In this document: positions 1-9,644 of the stretch, one piece after another
Layout of the letters: every line of letters begins with the position of its first letter
Numbering within the stretch: position 1 is the first letter of the stretch
Assembly: GCA_023391695.1 (NCBI GenBank)
Contig: JAEWAK010000008.1
Span: forward strand, 1-64,000
Direction of reading: 5' to 3'
Source of the DNA: Bacillota bacterium
Lineage (GTDB): Bacteria; Bacillota; Clostridia; Lachnospirales; Lachnospiraceae
DNA: 64,000 nt
Translations under genes and position numbers: made by a program
The notes under the pieces: generated by a model
What the model saw: the letters and a program-made list of their open reading frames with translations, nothing else
Told to the model about the DNA's origin: nothing
The model's database searches: none

Positions 1-127
1 ATGTATGTGCGAATGGCTCCAAGATAGAGAATGGAGCCGTTTATTCGCGCGACATGGAACAAAATTCAAGAAATATAAATCATATTCTCCCACAAGTTCA
101 GTATATTGAATATTTTGCGACAGCCCC
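1..127. mobile_element. Right end of a possible insertion element or MITE (partial)
   Basis: The stretch ends with TTTTGCGACAGCCCCC at about 112-127. Its complement (GGGGGCTGTCGCAAAA) matches the ends of the small palindromic elements at 25302-25375 and 27312-27436 (GGGCTGTTGCAAAATA). Positions 15-42 also hold a hairpin, TGGCTCC...GGAGCC. No transposase is readable in this short piece, so the element may be an IS end or only another MITE copy. The window starts inside it. Confidence 0.35.
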
Positions 128-194
128 CTTCTTCTTTATCCTGATTACTTCATACTTATAACCTTTCGCTTGCCTATTTATCCAGATTGAGTAC

Positions 195-827
195 TTACAT
201 ACTTTTTGTATTCAAACACTTCACATGGGTGCCATGGCCGGAAAGATCCGTACTTGGTATCATATTCTGGCGCTGGACCGGATCCGTTACGGCCAATGCT
301 TCATTGATCTGTTCCCTGGAATATACCGTTCCTATTGCATAGCCTTCCGGCGGGTTGCCCGGAATGGTCTGGTCCCATAAATCAATGATCCGCGTTGTCC
401 CGTTTTCATTCCTGAAATCCGGGTGGGAATAATCAATCCCGGAATCAATGACGGCTACGATGACTCCCCTGCCAAACAGGTTATACTGGGCCGTCTGGAG
501 GGGATTGATACAGGAAGCGGCCCGTCCCTGCGCTACTTCATAAAACAGCCTCTTGGGTTTTTCTATAAATTCTATTTCTTGAAATTCAGATAGCCTGTCG
601 ATTAAATCTTCACGGATGGTTATAATTGCATATTCATTTTGCAGGGGTACCACGATCAAGTCCAGTTCCTCCGCAATTCTACTGATATCACCGCTATATT
701 TCACTATCAATTCCCACATATTTACTTCCGGTAAATAACCTACGTTTAAGTCCAGAGTTCTCTCCCTGACCTGTTCCGAAACATCCAGTGCCAGATTTAA
801 TTGGTTTTCCGCTTTTCCATCAGGCAT
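195..827 (-). pseudogene. Truncated Csp-type subtilisin-like protease (S8), N-terminal part only
   Basis: The 210-residue product matches the N-terminal half of clostridial S8 proteases of the Csp (germination protease) type. A prodomain-like region covers residues 1-110, followed by the catalytic Asp motif VIDSGIDYSHPDF (Asp128) and the catalytic His motif SGHGTHV (His201). Both are intact. Family similarity stops right after HGTHV, and nine unrelated residues lead to a stop. The catalytic Ser domain (about 350 residues) is missing, and nothing downstream to position 1 restores it. GGAAGG upstream of the ATG supports this start. The break lies about 100 bp from the element end at 112-127, so a transposition or deletion probably removed the 3' part. 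It should be inactive as a protease. A full-length relative lies at 9645-11348. Confidence 0.75.
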
Positions 828-921
828 AAGTTGAACCTTCCTTATTTATACTTACTTTAATATATGCAGAAAACAGGATAATCTATAATACAAAATTGGA
901 AACCATAGATTTTTTCTCTTC

Positions 922-2838
922 TTACCTATAGTTTAACCCCCTGTCCATTAAAAGTTTTATAAATAATCCGCCCTGGACACTCCGGTGCTGGAAACCGATT
1001 TGCTTTGCAGTCAGAGTATCATACCAGTCCGTCATCGGCACTCTTGATTCAGATTCATGATAAGCCTTCCACAACGGTTCAATCATTTGTTCAAAGTCTT
1101 CCCTGTCCCGCATGAGTGCTCCGCTCCAGACAAGCCAGTCGGATTTCGTATAGGTTGCCCTGTTATCCAAAGGCATACCATATGGATTCATACGTTTGAT
1201 ATAGCCTTTCAGTTCTGATTCCAGAATCTCACCTGCAAAGAAATCCGTTTTAAATATCCGGTCCCAAACCAGATTATATTTCATACTAAATGTACCTGGC
1301 TGGTCAAAGGTCAACCTGTATGTACCGTCCTCATTGGATGCCCTCTCCACCCAGCTTTTTGCCATTTTATCCGCAGTTTTAAAATATGTGGCGCTTTCCT
1401 CCCTTCCTGCCAGGCTTTCCATGATAATACCAAAGCTTGCAATACCCATGACAGCTTTTACCGCCAGATTACAGTTATGGGCAAGATGTCCGGCAAAATC
1501 ATCCGTACACAGCTGGTTTTCAGGATCTGCACCGTACTTGACAAGATATTCGGCCCACTGCTTCAATTGGGGCAGATACTGTGAAGCGAAGTCAAAATTG
1601 CCGGAGGCCAGTGAAAGTGCTGCCACAGTAATCAGCATATTCCCGCATTCCTCAATGGGCATCTGGTCGGCAAGGTTTGTCCCGCCGCCATACACCTGTC
1701 CGTTCAGCAGCGGATAGGTACCTGCATCATGGGGCGCAAAATCATAACACCATTCCTCTGTTGCTGCGTACCGGAAAACAGGTCTTAACATACCTTTTAT
1801 CAATTCCGGATTGTACAGAAGGAACAGCGGTATGGAAGGATAGGTAACGTCAACGGTGGCTGCACATCCGTTACTGAAGCATTCTTTTGATATAAACAAA
1901 AGTTCCCCCTTGTTATCCTCACAAAGTTTGTGGGCCGCAATGACCTGACGGTAGGCCAGCAGCAACAGCTCCGCATATTTTTCACCGCCGGCGGCAGCCG
2001 CAGACCGGTATAATTCGTCCGAGAACAAGTTGCAGCGTTCTATAATATTATCATATTCGTTAAATGACCTAAGTATAATCTCCCGGATATCTTCCGATTC
2101 TTTCGACCAGTACCCTTTGAGGTTTTCACCAAAATATTGGAGGCTGCAAATATCATCATAAGCAAAGGTAAAAACGGCTTGGTTCTGCACAGCAGTGTCC
2201 AGCCAGACTCTTGATTCCAGTTCGGTAGCCTCTCCATGCTTATGGATATGTACTTCAGGAGATCCATATTTTGCAGCCAGATAAAAATACCCCCAGTCGA
2301 TGCGGACATCATCACCTGCCTGACTTAATATCTGCTGACGGGCACTGCCCATTTTTACACAAACGGCCTCCTGATCCATGGGAATGATTTCACCTATGGT
2401 CGGATGCTCCTGACGTGTATTCAGACAGACATCATCCGTTACAAACAGGCTTACCCTGACCTGGTGCTGATAATTGTCCAATCCTCGTACCTCCGCTTTC
2501 AAATAAGAAACGGGGCGGGACATGACCTTCAAATCGTCAAGCAGCAGCGGGGATGTAAAAGTAAGAGTCAATTCCACCTGCCCGGCTGTAAATGTATAAA
2601 TGGTGGACATGGCATTGATACTGCAGTTTGTTTGAACCATTTTTGCCATATTTTTTCTGTATCCCATAAAAAGATACTCATCATTGCCAATCTGAAGGAT
2701 ACCGGTAATGGCAATGGACTTACCGGTCCAGTGGACTGTTTCTCCGGCATTCAGCATATCATCCGACGACCAGATACTGAAATAGGGATCAATCGTTATA
2801 AGGGGTGTTGCAGGTGCTCTAAGTTTCATTGTCTTCAT
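922..2838 (-). CDS. Glutaminase-like enzyme (DUF4964/DUF5127/DUF4965/DUF1793 family)
   Basis: The 638-residue protein resembles the family that includes fungal glutaminase GtaA. The N-terminal part (about 1-270) is a beta-rich DUF4964/DUF5127 region beginning with APATPLITIDPYFSIWS. The middle carries the DUF4965 signature TYPSIPLFLLYNP and the C-terminal half (about 350-638) is the DUF1793-type (alpha/alpha)6-like domain, with an NCNLAVKA segment and a DWLVWSG motif. No signal peptide is visible, so it is probably cytoplasmic. The family is named for glutamine hydrolysis, but most bacterial members have no tested substrate. It lies just downstream of, and on the same strand as, a secreted GxGYxYP protein, a pairing that suggests glycan or peptide degradation. 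AAGGAG sits only three bases from the first ATG; a second ATG three codons on is an alternative start. Confidence 0.8.
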   Translation of the reverse strand: MKTMKLRAPATPLITIDPYFSIWSSDDMLNAGETVHWTGKSIAITGILQIGNDEYLFMGYRKNMAKMVQTNCSINAMSTIYTFTAGQVELTLTFTSPLLLDDLKVMSRPVSYLKAEVRGLDNYQHQVRVSLFVTDDVCLNTRQEHPTIGEIIPMDQEAVCVKMGSARQQILSQAGDDVRIDWGYFYLAAKYGSPEVHIHKHGEATELESRVWLDTAVQNQAVFTFAYDDICSLQYFGENLKGYWSKESEDIREIILRSFNEYDNIIERCNLFSDELYRSAAAAGGEKYAELLLLAYRQVIAAHKLCEDNKGELLFISKECFSNGCAATVDVTYPSIPLFLLYNPELIKGMLRPVFRYAATEEWCYDFAPHDAGTYPLLNGQVYGGGTNLADQMPIEECGNMLITVAALSLASGNFDFASQYLPQLKQWAEYLVKYGADPENQLCTDDFAGHLAHNCNLAVKAVMGIASFGIIMESLAGREESATYFKTADKMAKSWVERASNEDGTYRLTFDQPGTFSMKYNLVWDRIFKTDFFAGEILESELKGYIKRMNPYGMPLDNRATYTKSDWLVWSGALMRDREDFEQMIEPLWKAYHESESRVPMTDWYDTLTAKQIGFQHRSVQGGLFIKLLMDRGLNYR

Positions 2839-3045
2839 TATCTCCTTTTTGCTTTTAAATTTTTCTTATATTATATTGCTATTGAAGCAGAGTTTACATA
2901 GGTTTTATATGCAAAAAAGTGAGGATTATAATCATCTTAGAAAAAATCAACTTTTTTCCTTAAATTGCACCGATATCCTTTGGATTGATTTGGCCGGAGA
3001 GTCACTGACTCCAAATATGACTGTTGAAAAAGTTCTTTTTCGTTT

Positions 3046-5571
3046 TCAATATACGTTAATATTATCAAAATTCGCACGGACATTATACGCTCTTACTCCT
3101 ATCGCCCCTGCTGTATGTGTCGAATCCGTAATGTCGATCCTGGGAGTATTCATGTCGTTTACATATACCTTTATGGATATTCCCGATACCTCTACCTTCA
3201 TATGATATGTGACGCCGGCATCTATTGTCATAGAGGTCTTTTTAAGCTCCGTCCAGTTATTGGCAGCCTTGCCCAACTGTATAAAGTCACCGTCGGCACT
3301 TAAGCCTGCGTAATAACCGTAATAATTGTCTGCCCCTGTACCGGGATTGGTTACCCTGAATATCAGCCCGGCATTGTTATTGCCGGAACCGGAACTGACC
3401 TTCACATCCGCTTCATATGTAAAATCTGTAAATTTAGTTCCCTTTGCAACGGATTTAACACCATCTCCAGCTCCCGCACTGTATTCTCCGCTTTCTACCG
3501 CCCAGGTTCCTCCATAAGCAGTCCAGCCGTTTGCATTACCGTCGTTGAAATCCTCCGTGTAAGGAAGGGTTGGCTCAGGCGTTATGGATGTGTTATACTC
3601 CCGGATCAGCTGGAAGTAATTGTCGGTCCTTACCACAATAACATCCGAGTTAAGTGTATTAGCCACATTTTTTATCATGGTGGGAGTAACATCCCATGGT
3701 TGACTTTGTATTGCCACAAACCTCGGTGAAGTCCCGTCCCAGCCTGCAATCGCATTATTTACTTCCATTTGCAGGGAAGCCTGGTTATAGCAATAGGTTG
3801 CATTCAGTCTCTGGGCCGGCAGCTTATTATTGTATATGTCTATTTGACCGCCCGGGCCGTTCATGGCAGTCAGGCCGAAAAGGGAAGGTGCATGATCTGC
3901 AAAGCTGTTGCCCACATTCGTATTGATTCCGCCGGTAATTGTATTCCATATGGTGATTACCTTGAGTCCTGCACGGCTGCAGTAATCATCGCTCATCTTT
4001 ACGAAATTGTCCAGGGCGGACTGATTTGGCCAGTAATTGGGATAGGTATAACCTATTCCCGATGGTCCGCTGATCAGGCAGTCATTTGGCGTAGCGGTAT
4101 CGTAATAGTAATCCAGTATGGAAGGCGCCGCATCCAGCACAGCCGGGGAAACGGTCCATCCTATGGGCACGCTGCCACGGTCAGGATTATCCCAGTGTTC
4201 TTTCATCTTATGCTCCATATATTGCAGGTTATCTCCGTCACTCATAATAAAAGTCAAATATATCTTATTCTGCAGCTCCGGCTTTGCAGGCACCGGCTTA
4301 ACATCCACCGTCCTGGACATTCCGGCAAAGACAGACAAATTCGTCGACCAGTCGCTTGCTATTGTAGAGATGCCATATTCTGAAGACAGCATAACGCCTG
4401 CCTGCTCTTCCGTCCACCATCCCATATAAGCGGAGCCTGCGGGCATGGAGGACAGGAAACTGCGCAGCAGCGTTTTTTCATTCGAAACGTTTGGATCCAG
4501 CCATATTACCGCAGCACCCATAGCCATGGCATAATCCCGTATTGTTCCTTTATGGGCATCCGGATTCAGGCCGACTAAAACCCTATGCGTGCAGGATTTC
4601 CAGTAATTGTCATAGAGGTATTGATATATTTGAAGCTTACTGCTAAATTGCCCTCGCAGGTCTTTTATTACCGGAAGGTTATACGGTGACGAAGTAAGTG
4701 CCGATACCTGTGACGGCGCAGCTGCAATGCCGTTTGAAATTCCCGCGATCGTAGTAGCCAGGTTAATTGTATCAGGATATTCATCATCATATACTACGAT
4801 ACCGCTTATTTCATTCCTATATTTGGCAATCATCTTCATATTATCGGATACTTCGGAATAGTCGAGCTTAAGATCCTTTAACCAGGTATACTTACCTTCC
4901 CCATGAATGGTATTGTTGTCATAGGAATAAATACGGGGCTGGGTTTTATTAACAAGTCCTTTCAGGGTTGTGAAGAGGACTGCGTCTTCACTTAATCTCT
5001 TGGAACTGTAGGTTATCCGGTCTACTTTTATATAGGCCCGCCCGTACCAGTAGACCCTGAATTCCAATGAATGACCCGATGTCTGGTTGTTAAAAGTCAG
5101 ATTAAAATCCTGATAGATACTGGCGGTTGTGAATTGCTGTCTTGTAATATCCTGGGCAGCCAATACACTGCCTGAGGTGGAATCATATACATCGATACGG
5201 ACTTGTTCTAAATTGTCAGCGGTATTATTGTCGATCTTCATCCTGTAAACAACTGTTCCAATGCCTGTGGGAATACTGGAATCATACGGTCCGTAGATCA
5301 TATGGCGGTTTGGTTCGTCAATTCCGCATTGACACAGCCATCCGTCTCCATCATTACGTCCTGTTCCATGTGACACCCCGTCACCTTCTCCCTCGTAAGT
5401 TTTACTGGTAGCAGTATTGATCAGATCAAGTGTTGGCGCCGGTTCCGGAAGAGACGGCAGTAACTGGTTTGCCGGCCAGGTCACCGCCGAATTAAACGGT
5501 GCTGCATAAACGATAAGCGAAATAAGTGTACTTAGCATGAGAATCCAACTGAGCTTTTTAACTGGTTTCAT
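3046..5571 (-). CDS. Secreted GxGYxYP-domain putative glycoside hydrolase with C-terminal LamG-like domain
   Basis: This 841-residue protein begins with a signal peptide (KKLSWILMLSTLISLIVYAAP). Residues about 45-195 look like a carbohydrate-binding jelly roll. The central region is the GxGYxYP family domain: the defining motif is present as GIGYTYP inside GPSGIGYTYPNYWPNQ, and the N-terminal GxGYxYP part includes LFTTLKGLVNKTQPRIY. The last 170 residues (from LPYTEDFNDGNANGW) form a concanavalin-like domain of the LamG/DUF1080 type. The family is predicted to be glycoside hydrolases, without a firm substrate that I know of. An AGGGGG ribosome binding site supports the start. It is probably exported and acts on an extracellular polysaccharide. 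Confidence 0.85.
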   Translation of the reverse strand: MKPVKKLSWILMLSTLISLIVYAAPFNSAVTWPANQLLPSLPEPAPTLDLINTATSKTYEGEGDGVSHGTGRNDGDGWLCQCGIDEPNRHMIYGPYDSSIPTGIGTVVYRMKIDNNTADNLEQVRIDVYDSTSGSVLAAQDITRQQFTTASIYQDFNLTFNNQTSGHSLEFRVYWYGRAYIKVDRITYSSKRLSEDAVLFTTLKGLVNKTQPRIYSYDNNTIHGEGKYTWLKDLKLDYSEVSDNMKMIAKYRNEISGIVVYDDEYPDTINLATTIAGISNGIAAAPSQVSALTSSPYNLPVIKDLRGQFSSKLQIYQYLYDNYWKSCTHRVLVGLNPDAHKGTIRDYAMAMGAAVIWLDPNVSNEKTLLRSFLSSMPAGSAYMGWWTEEQAGVMLSSEYGISTIASDWSTNLSVFAGMSRTVDVKPVPAKPELQNKIYLTFIMSDGDNLQYMEHKMKEHWDNPDRGSVPIGWTVSPAVLDAAPSILDYYYDTATPNDCLISGPSGIGYTYPNYWPNQSALDNFVKMSDDYCSRAGLKVITIWNTITGGINTNVGNSFADHAPSLFGLTAMNGPGGQIDIYNNKLPAQRLNATYCYNQASLQMEVNNAIAGWDGTSPRFVAIQSQPWDVTPTMIKNVANTLNSDVIVVRTDNYFQLIREYNTSITPEPTLPYTEDFNDGNANGWTAYGGTWAVESGEYSAGAGDGVKSVAKGTKFTDFTYEADVKVSSGSGNNNAGLIFRVTNPGTGADNYYGYYAGLSADGDFIQLGKAANNWTELKKTSMTIDAGVTYHMKVEVSGISIKVYVNDMNTPRIDITDSTHTAGAIGVRAYNVRANFDNINVY

Positions 5572-5640
5572 TAAACAATCCCCCTATCTTAAAATATAAA
5601 ATTTGTTAATATATCTCCCGATATATCTTTAATATTTATA

Positions 5641-5661
5641 TTAATACCATTAAGGTATTAA
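5641..5661. promoter_or_regulatory. Inverted repeat, possible operator upstream of GxGYxYP gene
   Basis: TTAATACC-5 nt-GGTATTAA is a perfect 8-bp inverted repeat 70 bp upstream of the start of the secreted hydrolase gene. Size and position suit a regulator site, possibly for the GntR-LacI hybrid regulator at 6207. That pairing is inferred from proximity only. Confidence 0.35.
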
Positions 5662-5962
5662 TCGTTAATATTGTTCCTGCCTATTTCTCCATACACTTAC
5701 CCTTCCGTCTCGTTTGGATCTATGTACTTGATTCCTTTATTCTGTTTTACGGTGAAAGGCACAGGTGGATTTCCTTTTATGTTATACTAATACAGGTCTC
5801 TTGTGTTTTTTTATATCTGTTGATATATATTATATATTAGTTGATATTTAAATCCTATTACATATCAATAAGATTGTCAATATATTCCAGTAAATATTTT
5901 AAAAAACTGACAATACTTTAATTCTTAAAGTATCGTATGTACTTTCTCCACAAGAAATAAGA

Positions 5963-6094
5963 GTCTGGTTTGCCAGGACTCTGGCGCTGACGAGCTGTCA
6001 CTTCAGTGACAATATGCCTTAGCACGTCATGTACATCCTGCCCGGAGGGCTTTTTTATGTAATAGGACGTAATCTTTCCATTGCATAAAAAATA
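5963..6094. repeat. Interspersed two-part repeat (modules A and B), copy 1
   Basis: Module A (5963-6012) contains GCTGACGAGCTGTCACTTCA and folds locally (AGAGTC...GACTCT; GTCACttcaGTGAC). Module B (about 6029-6094) contains GGGCTTTTTT and AATAGGACGTAATCTTTCC. Both are recognisably repeated near 50467-50514 and 50794-50860, in the same order and orientation. The rest of the 5572-6206 gap is AT-rich and carries the promoter of the gene at 3046 plus the terminator at 6091. Confidence 0.65.
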
Positions 6095-6113
6095 GGTTCC
6101 AATGGAACCTATT
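6091..6113. terminator. Bidirectional intrinsic terminator
   Basis: AATAGGTTCC-AAT-GGAACCTATT is a perfect 10-bp stem with a 3-nt loop. It is flanked by T-runs on both strands. It lies about 95 bp downstream of the regulator gene that ends at 6207 on the minus strand. Confidence 0.85.
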
Positions 6114-6206
6114 TTTTTGCTTGAATATGATTACATATTATATCAGTAAAAAAACGTTACGATTCAGTCTAACAGCCGAATGTAATAAAAAAATTCTTTC
6201 TCTTCT

Positions 6207-7361
6207 TTATATCTCCTGCACACTGTCCCGTTCTATGATTTCCGTCTTAATCCGGATTGTTCTGGTAGGCGTCTTGCTGTCACCAATTTTATCCATCAAC
6301 ACTTCTACCGCCAGAACACCTAATTCCCCGACCGGCTGCTTTACCGTTGTCATTTTTATAGGGACACAGCTTAGTATTTCATTATCTGTAAAACCGATAA
6401 TGGATACATCCTGCGGTATTCTTTTTCCAAGCTCCTGTGCTGCGTAATATAGATACACCGCAATATAGTCGTCGGCGCAAAATACTGCTGTCAAACTTTC
6501 GTTGTTAGTCAAATAGTCCTTGAGAACATCGACAGAAATCATGTTGTCGCTTGTTTGGACACTTTCATTACGGATGCGTTTGCTGGCTTCCATCATCCCC
6601 GCCATATACCCTTGATAACGTTCTTCCCTGCTGGTTACATTGGAGATACTTTTCGAGATAAATCCGATTTTTGAATGTCCCTTCCGGACCAGGTAGCTCA
6701 CTGCATCTTTGGCTCCCTGATAATGGTCATGACAAATGCTGTCAAATTCAATTTCCTTGAAAACTCTGTCAACGATTACAATGGGGTAATTACGCACTTT
6801 ATAATTCAGTAACTCAATACCGCAGGTGTTGTTATCACCCGGAAAAAGAATAACCCCCTTGATTTCAGGTATCTTTGATACTTCCGATAGTATCTGTTCT
6901 TCTTTTTCACTTGCCCCGTCGGAATACTTAACAATAACATGATAATTATAATTCGCAGCAGCTTTTAATATTTCTCTTACAATACTCCCGCAATAGGAAT
7001 CCAGCTTGGGAATGATAAGAGCTATGTAATTGGTCCTGACGGCCGAATAATTGGATATGCCATTGACATCGACCATACTCCGGATCTTGTTCAGGTCCAC
7101 ATCGGCTAAAAAACTCCCCCTCCTGGGGATCCGGTAAATGATATGTTCCTCAGCCAGGGTGTTGAGTGCGAGCTTGCTTGTCATTTTACTGACACCGCAC
7201 TGTTTTGCAATTTCACCTTCCGAAGGCAGCAGCTCATTGGAACTGATCTGCTTTTCAATAATCATTTTCAGAATTTCGTTGCGGACTCTATTGTACAGTG
7301 TATCAGAAGCATTCCCTTTGCCTGCCCTTTTCTCATCCGTGTATCTGTTCTTTTCTTCCAT
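6207..7361 (-). CDS. GntR-LacI hybrid transcriptional regulator (AraR-like)
   Basis: An N-terminal winged-helix GntR domain (LYNRVRNEILKMIIEKQISSNELLPSE, then SKMTSKLALNTLAEE) is joined to a LacI/periplasmic-binding-protein effector domain (YIALIIPKLDSYCGSIVREIL..., ending GELGVLAVEVLMDKI). This architecture is that of AraR, the arabinose repressor of Bacillus, and its relatives, which bind palindromic operators and release on binding a sugar. The longest frame begins with GTG; I place the start at the second of two tandem ATGs, four bases after GGTGG, but either is possible. It probably controls nearby carbohydrate genes such as 3046-5571 or 922-2838. The effector cannot be read from sequence. 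Confidence 0.85.
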   Translation of the reverse strand: MEEKNRYTDEKRAGKGNASDTLYNRVRNEILKMIIEKQISSNELLPSEGEIAKQCGVSKMTSKLALNTLAEEHIIYRIPRRGSFLADVDLNKIRSMVDVNGISNYSAVRTNYIALIIPKLDSYCGSIVREILKAAANYNYHVIVKYSDGASEKEEQILSEVSKIPEIKGVILFPGDNNTCGIELLNYKVRNYPIVIVDRVFKEIEFDSICHDHYQGAKDAVSYLVRKGHSKIGFISKSISNVTSREERYQGYMAGMMEASKRIRNESVQTSDNMISVDVLKDYLTNNESLTAVFCADDYIAVYLYYAAQELGKRIPQDVSIIGFTDNEILSCVPIKMTTVKQPVGELGVLAVEVLMDKIGDSKTPTRTIRIKTEIIERDSVQEI

Positions 7362-7495
7362 CATTCCACCCACATCTACCGTATTTATTTGTTATAAAAC
7401 ATATCATTGATATAGATTATACCAAATGATAAATAAACAATAAATACTTTTCAAAAAAATTTGATGATTCATTTACAGTTTCCACGAAGGAACAA

Positions 7496-9280
7496 TCAAA
7501 CCTTAAACCGTGAAACCAACTTAAGAAGGGATTCCGAATACTGTTCCGACCTGTTTGCCTGTATCAGAAGTTCACCGGTTTTCTCCGTTACCAGCTCGAT
7601 GCTGTGTGCTATACTGCCTGCGCCTTCCGCACCTTCAAAATTTGCTGAAGCGATTTCATTCATGGCTTTTGTCATGTACTGAATGGAATTACGCAGGTTA
7701 TTTGCGGTTTCCCGAAAATCAGATATAATTGTTTCCAGGTATTTTGCATCCCTGTTATATTCATCCGAAGCCTGAAGCATCTGATCGTAATCATTTTTAA
7801 CATTCTTAGTCAGATACTCTACCAGGTCACTGGAATTATGGTAAAGGCTGTCTACGGAATCGGTAACTGATTTTATCATATTCTGGATCTCATTTACCGT
7901 ATTTTTGGAATTGTCCGCAAGCTGCCTGATTTCTTCCGCAACCACCGCAAATCCTTTTCCCGATTCTCCCGCACGGGCTGCTTCAATGGCTGCATTTAAT
8001 GCCAATAAATTAGTCTGATTTGTTATCTGTACAATTACATCTGCCAGATTACTTATCTGGGCCACAGCTTTTGAGTCATCTAAGGCCTGGCTTAATTTTT
8101 GCTGTGCTTCATTTATTATCAGGCTGCCGCTTTCTACGGCACTGTTTAAATTGATTTTGAGTACGGCAGCTCTTTCTCTGATTTCACCGACTGCTCCGGC
8201 TGCCTCCTCCGCTTTCCCGGCAATAGCACCCGCAGAATCCGATATTTCCAATGCCTTATTATTCATGTCTTCGGATATTGCCGTTGTCTCTTCCATTCCG
8301 GCCGCTATTTCTTCCGTGGCAGAAGATATCTCTTCAACCTGCTCGCTTAACACTACCATGTCATTTTTAACGTTATTCGCCGAGGCTGCAACGTTTTCAG
8401 ATTCTTTCACAACCCCATGTATAAATTCCTTCACCTGTATGGACATTTCATTCAGTGTTCTGGCCAGTAAACCGATCTCATCCTTCGACCTGATATTGAT
8501 TTCCTGTATGGTAATCCTTCCGTTTTCATCCTTTGCAAAGGCTTTGACAAGGCTGACAATGGGCTTTGAGATAACACTGCTCAAAATGATCCCCAAAATC
8601 CCCATACCAAGCAGGGACAATACGGTAATGCCCAGGATCCTGATGATGTTTTCCCGGAATTTATCGTTTAGCTCCATTTCTTTTTCTGCCACAGACCGGT
8701 CAATATCGTCAATATAATTACCCGTGCTTATGACCCAGTTCCAGGGTTCAAATAGCTTCGAGTAGGCCCGCTTTGGGCTTAATTTACCGCTTTGTACATC
8801 TTCGGGCTTTACCCACATAAAATCCGTATAGCCGGAATTTTTATTATCCTTCGCCCCGTTTATGATTTCTTTAATTAATGCAACTCCATTCGGATCCTCT
8901 ATATCAATTCGATTGGTACCTTCCTCCTCCGGCTGGATGGGATGAGCTATCAGATTACCCTCGGTATCGTCAATCCAAAAATAACCGTCTTCATTATACC
9001 GTAAGGTCTTAACTGCGTCTTTTGCCATTTCCTTTGCTTCCGCTTCCGTCATTTTACCTTCACTATAAGCATCGTAGTAAAAGCTGACGATGGAAACGGC
9101 AGTTTCTACCTCATTCTTAATCCGATTGTCATAATCGTCCGATAAGGTACCCTTTATCGCTGCTGTTTGCTTATTATTCATATTTGCCATGCTAAACAGG
9201 CTGTATGCCCCGATTAAAATAATGAAAAAAGACGAAGCGGTGAGTAATGTCAATAGTATCTTTTGTCTGATTTTCTTCAT
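7496..9280 (-). CDS. Methyl-accepting chemotaxis protein with Cache sensor domain
   Basis: This roughly 594-residue receptor has an N-terminal membrane segment ([22 protein letters not shown]), an extracytoplasmic Cache domain of the sCache_2 type ([21 protein letters not shown]...[16 protein letters not shown]), a second membrane helix ([23 protein letters not shown]), a HAMP region and a cytoplasmic signalling domain with the hairpin tip [29 protein letters not shown]. sCache_2 domains usually bind small organic acids or similar metabolites. The chosen start (MKKIRQ) has TTGGAGG five bases upstream; the longer frame adds 27 unlikely residues. A consensus promoter lies at 9437-9465. Confidence 0.93.
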   Translation of the reverse strand: MKKIRQKILLTLLTASSFFIILIGAYSLFSMANMNNKQTAAIKGTLSDDYDNRIKNEVETAVSIVSFYYDAYSEGKMTEAEAKEMAKDAVKTLRYNEDGYFWIDDTEGNLIAHPIQPEEEGTNRIDIEDPNGVALIKEIINGAKDNKNSGYTDFMWVKPEDVQSGKLSPKRAYSKLFEPWNWVISTGNYIDDIDRSVAEKEMELNDKFRENIIRILGITVLSLLGMGILGIILSSVISKPIVSLVKAFAKDENGRITIQEINIRSKDEIGLLARTLNEMSIQVKEFIHGVVKESENVAASANNVKNDMVVLSEQVEEISSATEEIAAGMEETTAISEDMNNKALEISDSAGAIAGKAEEAAGAVGEIRERAAVLKINLNSAVESGSLIINEAQQKLSQALDDSKAVAQISNLADVIVQITNQTNLLALNAAIEAARAGESGKGFAVVAEEIRQLADNSKNTVNEIQNMIKSVTDSVDSLYHNSSDLVEYLTKNVKNDYDQMLQASDEYNRDAKYLETIISDFRETANNLRNSIQYMTKAMNEIASANFEGAEGAGSIAHSIELVTEKTGELLIQANRSEQYSESLLKLVSRFKV

Positions 9281-9436
9281 GTCTGCCTCCAAGTATGTTT
9301 TATCTTTTGAAAAGTTAATTGAAATACATAACTGGCTGGCCGGTTGCACAATAAACTCCAAATTCCATATGTGCCCAGATACAGGAATTCTTCATCGTTT
9401 CCAACAGTTAATTTTGATTTTTTTAAACCAGTTTCT

Positions 9437-9465
9437 ATTATACTATATCTGCTATTTTCTTTCAA
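9437..9465 (-). promoter_or_regulatory. Sigma-A promoter of the Cache chemoreceptor gene
   Basis: On the minus strand, TTGAAA and TATAAT are separated by 17 nt, a near-consensus housekeeping promoter. The transcript would have a leader of about 150 nt before the start at 9280. The rest of the 9281-9644 gap holds no gene; a 13-nt direct repeat (TACTCTAAAAATT) occurs at 9624 and 9639. Confidence 0.75.
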
Positions 9466-9644
9466 TCTTCACATCAGTCCAATCAGCCATTTCCGCCTGC
9501 AAAGTGGACATTCCATACTAAACAGGAGTCAGGGTAACTGCCCGTCCTTTTGTTAGGCTATAAAATACCCTGCCGGCTCCGTAAACATACATTACATACC
9601 GGATTGGAACAGCTGTTTTATCAGTACTCTAAAAATTTATTACT

